Source: Robiginitomaculum sp. (lineage in GTDB: Bacteria; Pseudomonadota; Alphaproteobacteria; Caulobacterales; Maricaulaceae). From it: DNA of 64,000 nucleotides. The position numbers and the translations under genes were made by a program. Below are positions 45,057 to 54,659 of the stretch, piece by piece. Where the stretch lies: NCBI GenBank assembly GCA_002733805.1, contig NVXG01000001.1, positions 62,001-126,000 on the forward strand, written 5' to 3'. Positions within the stretch are counted from its first letter, which is position 1. Each line of letters opens with the position of its first letter. The notes below the pieces were generated by a model. It ran no database searches and was not told the DNA's origin. It was given only the letters and a program-made list of their open reading frames with translations.

Positions 45057-45919
45057 GCAGACCTGAAACCCAAATGCCTTGGGCTTGTGTGGTCGGGGAT
45101 CCAATTGCTCATAGCCTGTCGCCATTGCTGCACCAGACTTGGTTACAAGAAACAGGTACTTTAGGCAATTACTCAGCTGTTAAGTTGAGCACAGCGCAAT
45201 TTAACAGCACTATGTTGCAGTATTTTGCAGATTCTCACTTTCTTGGGGCCAACATTACTTTGCCGCACAAGCAAGCTGCGTTGGATTTAGCCGACATTGT
45301 TTCTCCCTTGGCCCAGCAAGTTGGCGCCGCAAATTTTTTGTATCGAGCTGAGGGAAAAATTTACGCCGACAATACGGACGTTCACGGATTTCTTGCACCA
45401 TTATTGCGGGTTTTAGATCAACGGGGTTTGTCCAAAAAGCGCGCATGTGTTTTTGGAGCGGGCGGCGCGGCGCGTGCAGTTTTGATCGGTTTGCAACAAG
45501 TCGGCATCGAGCGGGTTTTATTGTGTAATCGCACGGATGAAAAGGCAGCTCTTTTATCTGAAGAGTTGGAATTTTCCAATTTGGAATGTCTGGCTTGGTC
45601 CGAGCGAAATGACCCGTCGTTCTCGCCCGACTTGGTGGTCAATGCCGGTAGTGCTGGTATGACTGGCTTTGGAAAGCTAGACATAAATTTGGCTTTTTGC
45701 CACCAAGAGACCTTGGTTTATGACCTAGTGTATAAGCCGTTACTGACGCCTCTGTTGGCACAAGCAAAACAGAAAAATTTAAGGGTTTTGGGTGGTTTGG
45801 AAATGTTAGTTTCACAAGCAAAACCCTGTTTTGAAAGATTATTTGGGGCGAAACCTCCACAGGACAGCAAGGCAATGAACCGTGCTTTGGCCCAGCTAGA
45901 ACAAGATGGAGCCAAGTAA
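45053..45919 (+). CDS. aroE: Shikimate dehydrogenase
   Basis: A 288-residue NADP enzyme that reduces 3-dehydroshikimate to shikimate. The N-terminal domain has VVGDPIAHSLSPLLHQTWLQ, then the catalytic Lys in NITLPHKQAALDL and the Asp in YADNTDVHGFL. The NADP-binding motif is VFGAGGAARAVLIGL, followed by CNRTDEKA. The late NAGSAGMTG and VYDLVYKPLLTPLLAQA motifs are also in place. ATG 45053 overlaps maf's TGA by 4 bp. Confidence 0.96.
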   Translation: MSRPETQMPWACVVGDPIAHSLSPLLHQTWLQETGTLGNYSAVKLSTAQFNSTMLQYFADSHFLGANITLPHKQAALDLADIVSPLAQQVGAANFLYRAEGKIYADNTDVHGFLAPLLRVLDQRGLSKKRACVFGAGGAARAVLIGLQQVGIERVLLCNRTDEKAALLSEELEFSNLECLAWSERNDPSFSPDLVVNAGSAGMTGFGKLDINLAFCHQETLVYDLVYKPLLTPLLAQAKQKNLRVLGGLEMLVSQAKPCFERLFGAKPPQDSKAMNRALAQLEQDGAK

Positions 45920-45920
45920 T

Positions 45921-46556
45921 ATGATCCTTGTGGCAATTACCGGCTCAATCGGCATGGGCAAATCAACCACGGCACTACTTTTTGCAGAAGCGGGCATACC
46001 GGTGTTTGATGCGGACCAAACGGTTCACGCTCTTTATGCCAAAGACGGTGCTGCCGTGGAGTTGATACGGGCTTGGTTACCCGAGGTCATTCAAGATGGT
46101 GCGGTAGATCGAAAACGACTGGCCGCACATCTGTCCAACAACAAAGCCGATTTTGCCACGTTGGAAAAACTAGTACACCCGCTGGTGGCCGAACAGCGGG
46201 CGGCTTGGACCAAACAAAAGCAACAGGATGGTGCGGAAATGGTCTTGTACGACATTCCCTTATTGTTTGAGGGGGGCGGGGAGGCCTTGATTGATTTGGT
46301 GGTGTTGGTCAGCGCTTCGGCGGATGTTCAGCGAAAACGCGTGTTGGCGCGCCCGGAAATGACCACAGCCAAGTTTGAGCAAATCCTGTCCCGACAAATG
46401 CCAGATAGCGAGAAACGAGAAAAAGCCGATTATCTGATTCTGACAGAGCAGGGGATTGAAGATGCCCGCTTGCAGGTCGCCGCCGTTTTGCGTCACATAC
46501 GCCAAGGGCTGATTCGAAAAAAACCGGACAACCCGAAAATGGTGCCGGGGGTTTAG
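45921..46556 (+). CDS. coaE: Dephospho-CoA kinase
   Basis: A 211-residue P-loop kinase that adds the 3'-phosphate to dephospho-CoA in the last step of CoA synthesis. P-loop VAITGSIGMGKSTTALLF (about 4-21), FDADQTVHALY, and the lid/CoA region VLYDIPLLFEGGGE are visible. Start ATG 45921 lies directly after the aroE stop, preceded by GGAG; an upstream in-frame ATG at 45906 lies inside aroE and adds MEPSN. The gene ends directly at the dnaQ start. Confidence 0.94.
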   Translation: MILVAITGSIGMGKSTTALLFAEAGIPVFDADQTVHALYAKDGAAVELIRAWLPEVIQDGAVDRKRLAAHLSNNKADFATLEKLVHPLVAEQRAAWTKQKQQDGAEMVLYDIPLLFEGGGEALIDLVVLVSASADVQRKRVLARPEMTTAKFEQILSRQMPDSEKREKADYLILTEQGIEDARLQVAAVLRHIRQGLIRKKPDNPKMVPGV

Positions 46557-47252
46557 TTGCGCGAAATTATCTTTGATACGGAAACCACCGGGTTTCAGGC
46601 CAATGGCGGGGATCGGATCACCGAAATTGGCTGTGTTGAGGTGATAAACTATCTGCCAACCGGCAATACTTGGCAGAAATTTGTAAATCCGGAACGCGAG
46701 ATCCCGGACGAAGTGGTCAAAATCACCGGTCACGAAACACCGTTTTATCGGGATAAACCGTTGTTTGCGGAGGTCGCAGACAGTTTTCTGGAATTTGTCG
46801 GTGACGGGCGCCTTGTGGCCCATAATGCCAGCTTTGACCGGGGCTTTATCAATGCAGAACTAAAGCGCATCGAAAAACCGACACTGCCAGACACCCAGTT
46901 TTTTGACACACTGGTCTTGGCTCGACAAATGTTTCCCGGAGCCTCAAACTCATTGGACGCGCTTTGTCGGCGGATGGAAATTTCTTTGTCCGGCCGGGGT
47001 TTTCACGGGGCCTTACTTGATGCTCAACTTTTGGCTCAAGTATATTTGGAATTAAATGGGGGTCGCGAGCGAGTGCTCGACCTGTCGGTCGCCGGCGAAA
47101 CAGCGTCAGGCGAACAGGCAGAGTGGACCCGCCGGGAACCGCGACAAAAAGCTCTGCCCAGCCGATTACTAGATGCGGAGCGCGCTGCTCACACCAAGTT
47201 CCTGGAAGAATTGGGTGAGCAGGCGATTTGGCGCCGCTATCTAAAGCAATAA
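46557..47252 (+). CDS. dnaQ: DNA polymerase III epsilon subunit (3'-5' exonuclease)
   Basis: A 231-residue DEDDh proofreading exonuclease. ExoI motif IIFDTETTGFQANGGDRI (Asp and Glu), ExoII HNASFDRGFINAEL, and ExoIII with the active-site His in FHGALLDAQLLAQVY are all intact. The C-terminal 40 residues would contact DnaE; no clear clamp-binding motif is called. The start TTG 46557 directly follows the coaE stop (TAGTTG); no ATG occurs before the first catalytic motif, so the TTG is well supported. Confidence 0.95.
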   Translation: MREIIFDTETTGFQANGGDRITEIGCVEVINYLPTGNTWQKFVNPEREIPDEVVKITGHETPFYRDKPLFAEVADSFLEFVGDGRLVAHNASFDRGFINAELKRIEKPTLPDTQFFDTLVLARQMFPGASNSLDALCRRMEISLSGRGFHGALLDAQLLAQVYLELNGGRERVLDLSVAGETASGEQAEWTRREPRQKALPSRLLDAERAAHTKFLEELGEQAIWRRYLKQ

Positions 47253-47255
47253 AGA

Positions 47256-47804
47256 CTAGGCTTTTGAATCTGGTTCTTTGTCCGCAGCCGATGCAGCGTC
47301 AGGCTCACTAGATTCTTGCTCAGTGGCTTGCTGGTCGGCCAGTTGTTGCAGGCGAGAACGATAGACAGCAGCAAAATCAATTGGGTCCAACGGGAGAGCA
47401 GGAAAGCCCCCGTCTTGGGTCATGCTGGAAATAATCCGCCGGGCATAAGGAAAGAGCAGGCGAGGGCATTCAATGTGCAACATTGGCTCCATGCCTTCAG
47501 CCGGGATATTTTCCAGAGAAAACAGGCCACAATACAGCAGCTCGACCAAAAACAAGACGCTGTCGTCTCGTTTGGCTGTGATGGTGATCGGCAAGCCAAC
47601 TTCCCACAGACCGTCTTGTACGGGATCAATTTGGACGCCGATTTGCATATCAATGGCTGGCGCATCCCCGCCCTGCATCGAATTTGGTGCATTGGGGTTT
47701 TCAAAGGAAAGGTCTTTCACATATTGAGTTAAAATCCGCAATTGTGGATTAGCAGCAGTGGCTGGGTCAGCCGGTTGGTTTGGTGTGTCGTTGGTATCAG
47801 ACAT
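47256..47804 (-). CDS. secB: Protein-export chaperone SecB
   Basis: A 182-residue tetrameric chaperone that keeps preproteins unfolded for SecA. It has QLRILTQYVKDLSFENPNAP, then IGVQIDPVQDGLWEVGLPITI, the CGLFSLENIPAEGMEPMLHIE segment as in proteobacterial SecB, and PRLLFPYARRIISSMTQDGG with FPALPLDPIDFAAVY. ATG 47804 is preceded by AAGGATCG. The tail (about 150-182) is long and acidic. It is convergent with dnaQ and divergent from the Tim44-like gene, the standard alphaproteobacterial arrangement. Confidence 0.96.
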   Translation of the reverse strand: MSDTNDTPNQPADPATAANPQLRILTQYVKDLSFENPNAPNSMQGGDAPAIDMQIGVQIDPVQDGLWEVGLPITITAKRDDSVLFLVELLYCGLFSLENIPAEGMEPMLHIECPRLLFPYARRIISSMTQDGGFPALPLDPIDFAAVYRSRLQQLADQQATEQESSEPDAASAADKEPDSKA

Positions 47805-47993
47805 CGATCGATCCTTGAACGTTGGGAGAAGAGTTTTGGGCCGGGAAAAAGCTGGGGCCCGATTAAAAAAGTTGGCGGCTGTTACCACGAGCAGCAAATA
47901 ACAGCAAGCGCCGGGCTGACAGAAGCAGGCGAACCGGGTTATAATGTCGATATAGATATTATTCAGCCCCCATTTTGAAAAGCGCCCGACCCA

Positions 47994-48611
47994 ATGGACT
48001 ATTTTGTTTTAATCTTGATCGCCGGTCTCGCAGTAATGGTTTTGGCTAAATTGTATTCAGTGTTGGGAAAAGATGTGGGCGCGCCGCCGCCTGCAGCAAG
48101 CCAACAGGCCCGGCCAACGGATAAAATTGAACCCGTATCCGCACCTCGCCCAAAAACAATGGGATTTTCCGGGTTAGCTGCTTTGCAAAAAACCGACCCT
48201 GGGTTTGATCCGGCGGATTTTTTGCATGGCGCACAAGCGGCCTATGAAATGATTGTCAAAGCTTTTGCCGCAGGGGATCGGGAAACCTTGCAAAACCTAC
48301 TCGAAAGGGACGTTTTTGAAACGTATGATGGCGCGATAACCGAGCGCGAAACCAATGGGCAGACCGTACAAATTGATATTGTTCGCATGCTGGACACCAA
48401 AATAATTGATGCTTCAGTCGAACGGAAAAAAGCCTTTTTAACTGTGCAGTTCCACACGGACCTGTCGGTCATCGAAACCGATAAAGACGGGAAAGCAACG
48501 GTTGAAAAAGAAGGTGGAATTGCTGAAACCACCGAGCAATGGACCTTTAGCCGGGACCTAAACAGCGCCGACCCTAACTGGCGCTTGTCGGCGGTGGCCG
48601 CCATTGCCTGA
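47994..48611 (+). CDS. Tim44/TimA-like membrane protein
   Basis: A 205-residue protein with one N-terminal membrane helix (MDYFVLILIAGLAVMVLAKLYSVLG) and a C-terminal Tim44-like domain (about 75-205) with DFLHGAQAAYEMIVKAFAAGDRETLQNLL and VFETYDGAI. Mitochondrial Tim44 anchors the import motor; alphaproteobacterial TimA is its probable ancestor, and its bacterial role is not settled. The location next to secB is known and striking. Its end overlaps the alternative start of mltA, and the two are likely co-transcribed. Confidence 0.9.
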   Translation: MDYFVLILIAGLAVMVLAKLYSVLGKDVGAPPPAASQQARPTDKIEPVSAPRPKTMGFSGLAALQKTDPGFDPADFLHGAQAAYEMIVKAFAAGDRETLQNLLERDVFETYDGAITERETNGQTVQIDIVRMLDTKIIDASVERKKAFLTVQFHTDLSVIETDKDGKATVEKEGGIAETTEQWTFSRDLNSADPNWRLSAVAAIA

Positions 48612-48636
48612 AACCAAGACCGGAGTGGGGGACAGC

Positions 48637-49944
48637 ATGAGGCATTTGAGCAATTCTATCGGCCGCGCGGGCAAAACAATTTTTGCGCTGACTTTTTGTT
48701 TGGTCCTGTTGTCTTGTGTTTCCACCTCTAAATCCGGACCTGTGCAACCAGACGTGACCGTTCCGGAATCGGAAGAGCCGCCAACAAAAGAAATTCTGCC
48801 AGAAACAGACGCGCCAGCCCCTCTTGTCGCAGATGCCGACGGAGTTCTTCGACAACAAGTTGGTTTTGATGCGTTGCCCGGATGGGATGAACAAACTCAG
48901 ATCCCGGCCCTTTTGGCCTTTTTGGGGTCGTGTAAAAAGCTGACCAAAGCGACGGGCCAAACAAATGGCAACACAAACTATTGGGGGCTACCCTGTGCCC
49001 AAGCCCGAAAGCTGCAACAAAACCCAGCTGGATTGTCAAAAAATCTGACACGGCAGTTTTTTGAGGCTTGGTTTACCCCGTTTGCCTTGTCTCTGCCAAA
49101 TACCGACCAAGGATTGTTGACCGGGTATTATGAGCCAGAATTACCAGTACGTGCCGCGCCGGACCTAGAGTATTCCGAGCCAATTCTGGCCCGCCCGGAT
49201 GATTTGGTTACGGTTTCCCTACGCCGCATGGACCCAAGTCTGCCGGACAAAAAATTGGTGGGTCGGGTCTCTAAGGGACAATTGCAGCCCTATTACTCCA
49301 GAGGTGAAATTCGCCAATCAACTGGAAAACCACTGGCTTGGGGCCGTCCAATCGATGTGTTTTTCTTACAAGTACAAGGCTCTGGTCGCATCCGGTTTGC
49401 GGGTGGCGCAACCAAACGAGCCGCCTTTGCAGGTCATAATGGATTGCGCTATTCGTCAATTGGGCGGGAGTTGATTAACCGAGGTGAATTAACGGCTGAA
49501 AATGCATCAAAAAAGGCCATTGAAAACTGGATGCAACAAGCCGGACCGACCGCTGCTCAACAACTGATGAACACCAATCGACGCTATATCTTTTTTGAAT
49601 CGCAAGAGATTCTGAACTCGCAATTGGGACCTAAAGGCACCCAAGGCGTGGCGTTGACAGCGCGAGCCTCTTTGGCGATTGATCCAAGGTTTCATGCGTT
49701 TGGGTCGCCGATCTGGATTGCGGCAAAGCTGCCGGAAAACCCAAAAGACTGGCGTGGGAAACCCACCCAGTTTTTGGCAATCGCGCAAGATACCGGCGGT
49801 GCAATCAAGGGTGCGTTGCGCGGTGATTTATTTTTTGGGTCCGGTACCGGAGCGGGCGCGTTGGCTGGAATTCAAAAACACAGCTCGCGTTGGTGGACTT
49901 TGATGCCCAATCAGATGGCCAAGCAACGAAAGAACAGTAGTTGA
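48637..49944 (+). CDS. mltA: Membrane-bound lytic murein transglycosylase A (MltA)
   Basis: A 435-residue GH102 enzyme that cleaves peptidoglycan with 1,6-anhydro product formation. The signal peptide RAGKTIFALTFCLVLLSCVS ends in a lipobox-like LLSC, so it is probably an outer-membrane lipoprotein. The catalytic region contains GLLTGYYEPELP near 163, DVFFLQVQGSGRIRF and the 3D-type end FLAIAQDTGGAIKG, RGDLFFGSGTGAGALAG with the catalytic Asp. I chose ATG 48637 over TTG 48604 because GGAG precedes it at a good distance. The Smr gene follows with a 4-bp overlap. Confidence 0.93.
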   Translation: MRHLSNSIGRAGKTIFALTFCLVLLSCVSTSKSGPVQPDVTVPESEEPPTKEILPETDAPAPLVADADGVLRQQVGFDALPGWDEQTQIPALLAFLGSCKKLTKATGQTNGNTNYWGLPCAQARKLQQNPAGLSKNLTRQFFEAWFTPFALSLPNTDQGLLTGYYEPELPVRAAPDLEYSEPILARPDDLVTVSLRRMDPSLPDKKLVGRVSKGQLQPYYSRGEIRQSTGKPLAWGRPIDVFFLQVQGSGRIRFAGGATKRAAFAGHNGLRYSSIGRELINRGELTAENASKKAIENWMQQAGPTAAQQLMNTNRRYIFFESQEILNSQLGPKGTQGVALTARASLAIDPRFHAFGSPIWIAAKLPENPKDWRGKPTQFLAIAQDTGGAIKGALRGDLFFGSGTGAGALAGIQKHSSRWWTLMPNQMAKQRKNSS

Positions 49945-50465
49945 GCCCGAACTCATCGGACGAAGACCCGATCTGGACCCGGATCAAGGCACAGAGCGAA
50001 CCGCTACGTAAAAAAGCGCCAAACCGCAAAAACCAACAAAAGCCCGAAGAAAAATCCAAACCAATGCCGGGCCGACCCATTCGCGATGGAAATCTTGGTG
50101 GGGGTGCTTCGCAAGCAGAAGTCGCGCGAAAAGCCGCAGCCAAACCGCCGGTTCGCGAGGATGGTCACCGACGAATTCGACGAGGGCGGGTCGAGATTAG
50201 CGCGCAGATCGATCTGCACGGCATGTTTGAACAAGAAGCCCGGGAACGTCTGCTGGGGTTTTTACAAAACCAGCCCAGACACCGGGCACAGAGCATTTTG
50301 GTCATTACCGGAAAGGGCGAGCGGGGAGACGGCGTGTTGCGCCGCAGTTTGGCCAATTGGCTGCACAACCCGGAGTTTTCAAGCATGGTCAGTGGGTTTG
50401 CTCAAGCACATTTGCGCCATGGTGGGTCCGGCGCGTGGTATGTGTTTTTGCGAGCGATTAAATAG
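49941..50465 (+). CDS. Smr-domain protein
   Basis: A 174-residue protein with a Lys/Pro-rich basic N-terminus (about 10-75) and a C-terminal Smr (small MutS-related) domain: QIDLHGMFEQEARERLLGFL, ILVITGKGERGDGVLRRSLANWL and GFAQAHLRHGGSGAWYVFLR. Smr domains are known as nucleases acting on DNA or on stalled-ribosome mRNA. The mltA-smr order is common in alphaproteobacteria. TTG 49941 overlaps the mltA stop (TTGA), which supports coupled translation. It converges on hslU. Confidence 0.9.
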   Translation: MSPNSSDEDPIWTRIKAQSEPLRKKAPNRKNQQKPEEKSKPMPGRPIRDGNLGGGASQAEVARKAAAKPPVREDGHRRIRRGRVEISAQIDLHGMFEQEARERLLGFLQNQPRHRAQSILVITGKGERGDGVLRRSLANWLHNPEFSSMVSGFAQAHLRHGGSGAWYVFLRAIK

Positions 50466-50472
50466 CCGGAAC

Positions 50473-51780
50473 CTACAAGATAAACTTGGATAGATCGGTA
50501 TTTTTGGCCAGATCGCCCAATTGAGCCTCTACATAAGCCGCGTCAATCTGGATGGTTTCACCAGAACGATCTGACGCGGTAAAGCTGATCTCTTCCAACA
50601 ATTTTTCCATAACCGTTTGCAAGCGACGCGCTCCGATGTTTTCCACATTGGCATTTACGTTGGCGGCAATATCGGCCAAGGCGGCAATTGCCGCGTCGCT
50701 GAATTCCAAAGTTACGCCCTCGGTTTGCATCAGGGCGGTATATTGTCGGATCAATGAGTTTTCCGGCTCGGTCAGAATTCGCAAAAAATCTTCGCGGGTC
50801 AAAGCGCGTAACTCAACCCGGATGGGTAGGCGACCCTGTAACTCTGGCAACAGATCAGATGGCTTGGCTATATGAAATGCGCCAGAGGCAATAAACAAGA
50901 TGTGGTCGGTTTTTACCGCGCCGTGTTTGGTCGAAACCACTGTGCCTTCAATAAGGGGCAGCAAATCGCGCTGCACACCTTCGCGTGAAACATCGCCGCC
51001 GCCGCGATCGGCCCGTGAGGTAATTTTGTCGATCTCATCCAAAAAGACAATCCCGTCATTTTCGACCAATTTGATGGCTTGGGTGGTTATTTGGCTGTCA
51101 TCCAACAGTCGATCCGATTCTTCTTCCAACAGGGGCTTGAAGCTGTCGGCCACACTCATCCGCTTGGAAACCGGTTGTTGGCCGGCGCCTTTGCCGAACA
51201 TTTCACTTAAATCGAGCATTCCCATGCCGGCACCGGGCATGCCAGGAATTTCGATGTTTTGAAACGGGGAGCTTGTGTTTCGCAAAGGAATATCAATTTC
51301 GCGATCATCCATTTCACCAGCCCGCAGACGAGTTCGAAAACTATCCCGGGTGGAGACGGCAGCCTTTTCGCCGACCAGTGCGTCCAATACGCGTTCTTCG
51401 GCGGCTTTTTCGGCGCGGGCTTTTACCTGGTCGCGCTTGGTTTGGCGGACAATGGAAATAGCCAATTCAACCAGATCGCGAATAATTTGTTCAACATCGC
51501 GACCCACATAACCGACCTCGGTAAATTTGGTAGCTTCAATTTTGAGGAAGGGCGCATTGGCTAATTTGGCCAAACGCCGGGCGATTTCGGTTTTACCGAC
51601 GCCAGTTGGGCCGATCATCAAAATATTTTTTGGGGTTACTTCATCGCGCAATGAGCCGGTGATCTGGCGACGGCGCCAGCGGTTCCGCAAGGCAATGGCT
51701 ACGGCCCGTTTAGCATCGCCTTGGGCGACAATATGGCGATCCAATTCGGAAACAATTTCCCGGGGTGAAAACTCACTCAT
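50473..51780 (-). CDS. hslU: ATP-dependent protease ATPase subunit HslU
   Basis: A 435-residue AAA+ unfoldase (ClpY) that feeds substrates to HslV. It has the [22 protein letters not shown] start, Walker [18 protein letters not shown] near 57, the pore loop [16 protein letters not shown], Walker [11 protein letters not shown], and the C-terminal family ending, here DLSKFIL, which docks into HslV (usual terminus RFIL). The I domain (about 110-245) is normal in size. ATG 51780 overlaps the hslV stop by 8 bp. Confidence 0.97.
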   Translation of the reverse strand: MSEFSPREIVSELDRHIVAQGDAKRAVAIALRNRWRRRQITGSLRDEVTPKNILMIGPTGVGKTEIARRLAKLANAPFLKIEATKFTEVGYVGRDVEQIIRDLVELAISIVRQTKRDQVKARAEKAAEERVLDALVGEKAAVSTRDSFRTRLRAGEMDDREIDIPLRNTSSPFQNIEIPGMPGAGMGMLDLSEMFGKGAGQQPVSKRMSVADSFKPLLEEESDRLLDDSQITTQAIKLVENDGIVFLDEIDKITSRADRGGGDVSREGVQRDLLPLIEGTVVSTKHGAVKTDHILFIASGAFHIAKPSDLLPELQGRLPIRVELRALTREDFLRILTEPENSLIRQYTALMQTEGVTLEFSDAAIAALADIAANVNANVENIGARRLQTVMEKLLEEISFTASDRSGETIQIDAAYVEAQLGDLAKNTDLSKFIL

Positions 51781-52357
51781 TTTTAGCTTTTTCTTGTTTT
51801 TCCAGAACCAAGGTCGTTAGGTTCCGATTGGTGTACACACAAATTTCAGCAGCGATTTCCATCGCTTTGGCGGCAATGGTTTCGGCATCTTTTTCATAAT
51901 CGAAAATGGCTCGTGCAGCGGACAAGGCAAAATTGCCGCCGGAGCCAATTGCGGCGATGCCGTGTTCTGGCTCCAAAACATCACCCGCGCCGGTCAAAAT
52001 CAAAATGCTTTCGCGATTAGCCACCAGCAACATAGCCTCCAATCGGCGCATATAGCGATCGGTCCGCCAGTCTTTGGCCAGCTCGACACAGGCCCGGGTT
52101 AATTGGGTCGGGTATTGCTCCAGCTTGGTTTCCAACCGCTCAAACAAAGCCATGGCATCGGCTGTGGCTCCGGCAAATCCGGCGATAACCTGACCTTCGG
52201 CCCCCAAGTGACGAACTTTTCGAGCATTGCCCTTTACTACGGTTGAGCCAATGGAGACTTGGCCGTCGCCAGTAATTACCGTTTTGCCGTTTTTGTGAAC
52301 CGCCAAAATGGTTGTGCCACGCCAATTGGCTGCATTGGTTGTCGATCGATCGGACAA
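51773..52357 (-). CDS. hslV: ATP-dependent protease subunit HslV
   Basis: The proteolytic subunit of HslUV, a threonine peptidase related to proteasome beta subunits. The nucleophile is the first Thr of [19 protein letters not shown], exposed after removal of a propeptide ending in NWRG. Gly-rich [22 protein letters not shown] and the C-terminal [16 protein letters not shown] are typical. TTG 52357 ([10 protein letters not shown]..., 194 residues) is preferred, with AAGGAA upstream. A GTG at 52390 is also in frame, but a heat-shock-like -10 element lies right before it, which would leave no room for a leader. Confidence 0.93.
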   Translation of the reverse strand: MSDRSTTNAANWRGTTILAVHKNGKTVITGDGQVSIGSTVVKGNARKVRHLGAEGQVIAGFAGATADAMALFERLETKLEQYPTQLTRACVELAKDWRTDRYMRRLEAMLLVANRESILILTGAGDVLEPEHGIAAIGSGGNFALSAARAIFDYEKDAETIAAKAMEIAAEICVYTNRNLTTLVLEKQEKAKNE

Positions 52358-52390
52358 ATGCTTTTCCTTCTCCGTTGCAAGTCTCCTCAC

Positions 52391-52419
52391 AATTGGATTG
52401 TCCGACGCATAAATTCAAG
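52391..52419 (-). promoter_or_regulatory. Possible sigma32 heat-shock promoter of hslVU
   Basis: On the minus strand CTTGAA is followed after 17 bases by CCAATT, resembling the alphaproteobacterial RpoH pattern (CTTG ... C-rich -10). It lies about 35 bp before the chosen hslV start. hslVU is a classical heat-shock operon. Confidence 0.35.
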
Positions 52420-52434
52420 GGTAAAGCGACTAAA

Positions 52435-54537
52435 TCAGGCGATTTGGGCCAACGGAACCGGTTGTTGGTCTCGAAGTTTGCGTTGTTGGCCTTGGTGATC
52501 TTGGACCAAAAGCGCGGTAAAGTCCGTTTCCGGCACCGGTCTGGAGAAATAATATCCTTGCACATAATCACAGCAGTGCAGTTGCAAGAAAGCAAAATGT
52601 TCACGAGTTTCCACGCCTTCAGCCACCGTGCGGTATCCCAATGATTCAGCCATGGCCAAAATCGTTTGAACAATCACTCGGGCATTTTTGTCCTCGGTCA
52701 TTTCGCGAACAAACGATTGGTCAATCTTGAACACATCAAATGGAAGGCGGGTCAAATAGGACAGGGACGAATGTCCCGTGCCAAAGTCATCAATGGCAAA
52801 GCGAACGCCGCGCTCCCGCAAGGGTGCGACCTGTTCCATCAGGCGCTCCGGATTGGTCATGGCGACGCTTTCGGTCAGCTCCAACTCCAGCAATTCATGA
52901 GGTAAGCCGGTTTCTTCGAGAATCTGAGTAACCAATTCCGAAAAATTATCTCGGGAAAATTGATGGGCAGAAACGTTGACCGCAACCGGGCACGGATTGC
53001 CCTCATCGGCCCAGCGCGCAGCTGCAGCACAGGCTTCGGCCAAGACATAATCACCAATTTCATTGATCAAGCCGGTTTCTTCCGCCACATCGATAAATGC
53101 ACCGGGAGAGAGGATTTTACCCGGAGACTTTTGCCACCGGACCAACGCCTCGCACCCGGCGATCGATCCATCGCGCACGTTTATTTTGGGTTGGTAATAT
53201 ACAATGAATTCCCGGTTAATTAGGGCGTGGCGCATTTCATTTTGCAAGGTAATGCGCCGGATGGCGGCCTGGGTCATGCTGGGTTCAAAAAACTGCCACG
53301 TATTGCCACCGCTTTCTTTGGCCACATCAATGGCAAAATTAACGCTGTTGAGCAGCGTTTTTGAATCGCTGGCATCGTGCGGGAACATGGCAATTCCCAG
53401 ACGGGCCGATAGGGTAATTGGCTGGCCCGCCGCTTCCATGGGTTCGGAAATTGCCGATAAAATGCTTTGGGCAATTTCTTGGGCCAAAGGCGCGGAAACG
53501 CAGCCCGGAGCCAGCAGCGCAAATTCATCACCGGAAAATCGGGCCAGCATTGGGCCAGGCGTGTTCTCGTCCTGCTTTAATTTACCAACATAGCGGCCGA
53601 TTACCTTGCGCAAGCGATCGCCTGCTGTGCGGAGGATTTTATCGCCTTCTTCCTGCCCATAGGCATCGTTAAGCCGTTTGAAACCATCCAAATCTATCAG
53701 GAACAGAGTGCCGGGAACTTTTCCATCATCGACCAACACGCGAAGCCGTTCCGAAAAGGCCGTTTTGTTGGCCAACCGGGTGATCTCGTCGCCATAGGCC
53801 AGCCAACGGGTCCGGTCCAGATTTGTCTTCATGCGTTCCAGCATCAAGTTGATGGCGCCAGCCAAGACACCAAATTCATCCCGCCGCAAAACGTTGGCCC
53901 GAACGGACAGATCGCCAGAAGCCGCATTATTTGTGGTGCGGATCAGCTCTTTGACTGGAGAAAACAGATATATAAAGATCAGTAGGGAAAGCGGCAGGCC
54001 CAGCCCGAGAAGAACAAACCCTTTCCACAAATTATCAACCAAAATAGCAGAAAATCCGGGGACCATGGCACGGGGTGAAAACGCCAGAGACAGAACGCCA
54101 ATTGGTTGCTTTTTGGCCAGAACCGGAATGGACAACAAAATCCGGTTCTTTGTCCGATGAACCTGACGGGCGCCAGTAGCCAAAGCCCGCTGTGCTTGGG
54201 ATTTTGCAATTGCAGAAACCTGGTTTTGACCCGTGGACAAGACAGCCCCCGCTTGGTCCAAGGCGAAGACACTAATCAAGCCGGTGTGCTGGCTGATTTG
54301 TTGTAGACGGTTTTCGACAGACGCGTTGTTTTGGGTTTGAAGAGGCTCGACGACATCAAGCGCCGCAGACAAGCTGTAGGCTTCGGTTTGATAAAAAGCC
54401 AGTTGGTGAAGCGCCGCCTGCTCTTCGCGGGAGGCCACAACCACCACAAGACAGGCCACCAACAAAATGGCAGTCGAAAACAACAAAGTGGCTTTAACCA
54501 CCAGTTTATTTTGTAAATAAGACAGAAGTTTCACCAC
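52435..54537 (-). CDS. Membrane-bound GGDEF-EAL cyclic-di-GMP protein
   Basis: A 700-residue protein with two membrane helices (about 13-35 and 170-192) flanking a periplasmic sensor region. A HAMP-like linker follows (about 190-245, RTTNNAASGDLSVRANVLRRDE), then a GGDEF domain (about 255-425) and an EAL domain (about 445-690). The GGDEF signature reads RFSGDEFAL, i.e. SGDEF, a variant still compatible with cyclase activity. The EAL core is intact: CEALVRW, ELELTESVAM, AIDDFGTGHSSLSYL, DVFKIDQSFV and TVAEGVETREH. It may therefore make or break c-di-GMP. It is not obviously in an operon. Confidence 0.93.
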   Translation of the reverse strand: MVKLLSYLQNKLVVKATLLFSTAILLVACLVVVVASREEQAALHQLAFYQTEAYSLSAALDVVEPLQTQNNASVENRLQQISQHTGLISVFALDQAGAVLSTGQNQVSAIAKSQAQRALATGARQVHRTKNRILLSIPVLAKKQPIGVLSLAFSPRAMVPGFSAILVDNLWKGFVLLGLGLPLSLLIFIYLFSPVKELIRTTNNAASGDLSVRANVLRRDEFGVLAGAINLMLERMKTNLDRTRWLAYGDEITRLANKTAFSERLRVLVDDGKVPGTLFLIDLDGFKRLNDAYGQEEGDKILRTAGDRLRKVIGRYVGKLKQDENTPGPMLARFSGDEFALLAPGCVSAPLAQEIAQSILSAISEPMEAAGQPITLSARLGIAMFPHDASDSKTLLNSVNFAIDVAKESGGNTWQFFEPSMTQAAIRRITLQNEMRHALINREFIVYYQPKINVRDGSIAGCEALVRWQKSPGKILSPGAFIDVAEETGLINEIGDYVLAEACAAAARWADEGNPCPVAVNVSAHQFSRDNFSELVTQILEETGLPHELLELELTESVAMTNPERLMEQVAPLRERGVRFAIDDFGTGHSSLSYLTRLPFDVFKIDQSFVREMTEDKNARVIVQTILAMAESLGYRTVAEGVETREHFAFLQLHCCDYVQGYYFSRPVPETDFTALLVQDHQGQQRKLRDQQPVPLAQIA

Positions 54538-54659
54538 ACACTCCGGAAGCTCGAACTCGTTGGTTCGCCCACATTTTGGGATAAGCTATCAGAGATGCGT
54601 TTCCGGGCCGTTAACCAAGCCAGCAGGTTGTGTAATAAAATTTCGGTGTAAAAACCCTG

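Noticed and set aside
53515-53545. Degenerate GGDEF (SGDEF) taken as an inactive cyclase
   Set aside because: Ser in the first position is tolerated in many active cyclases, so inactivity cannot be claimed.
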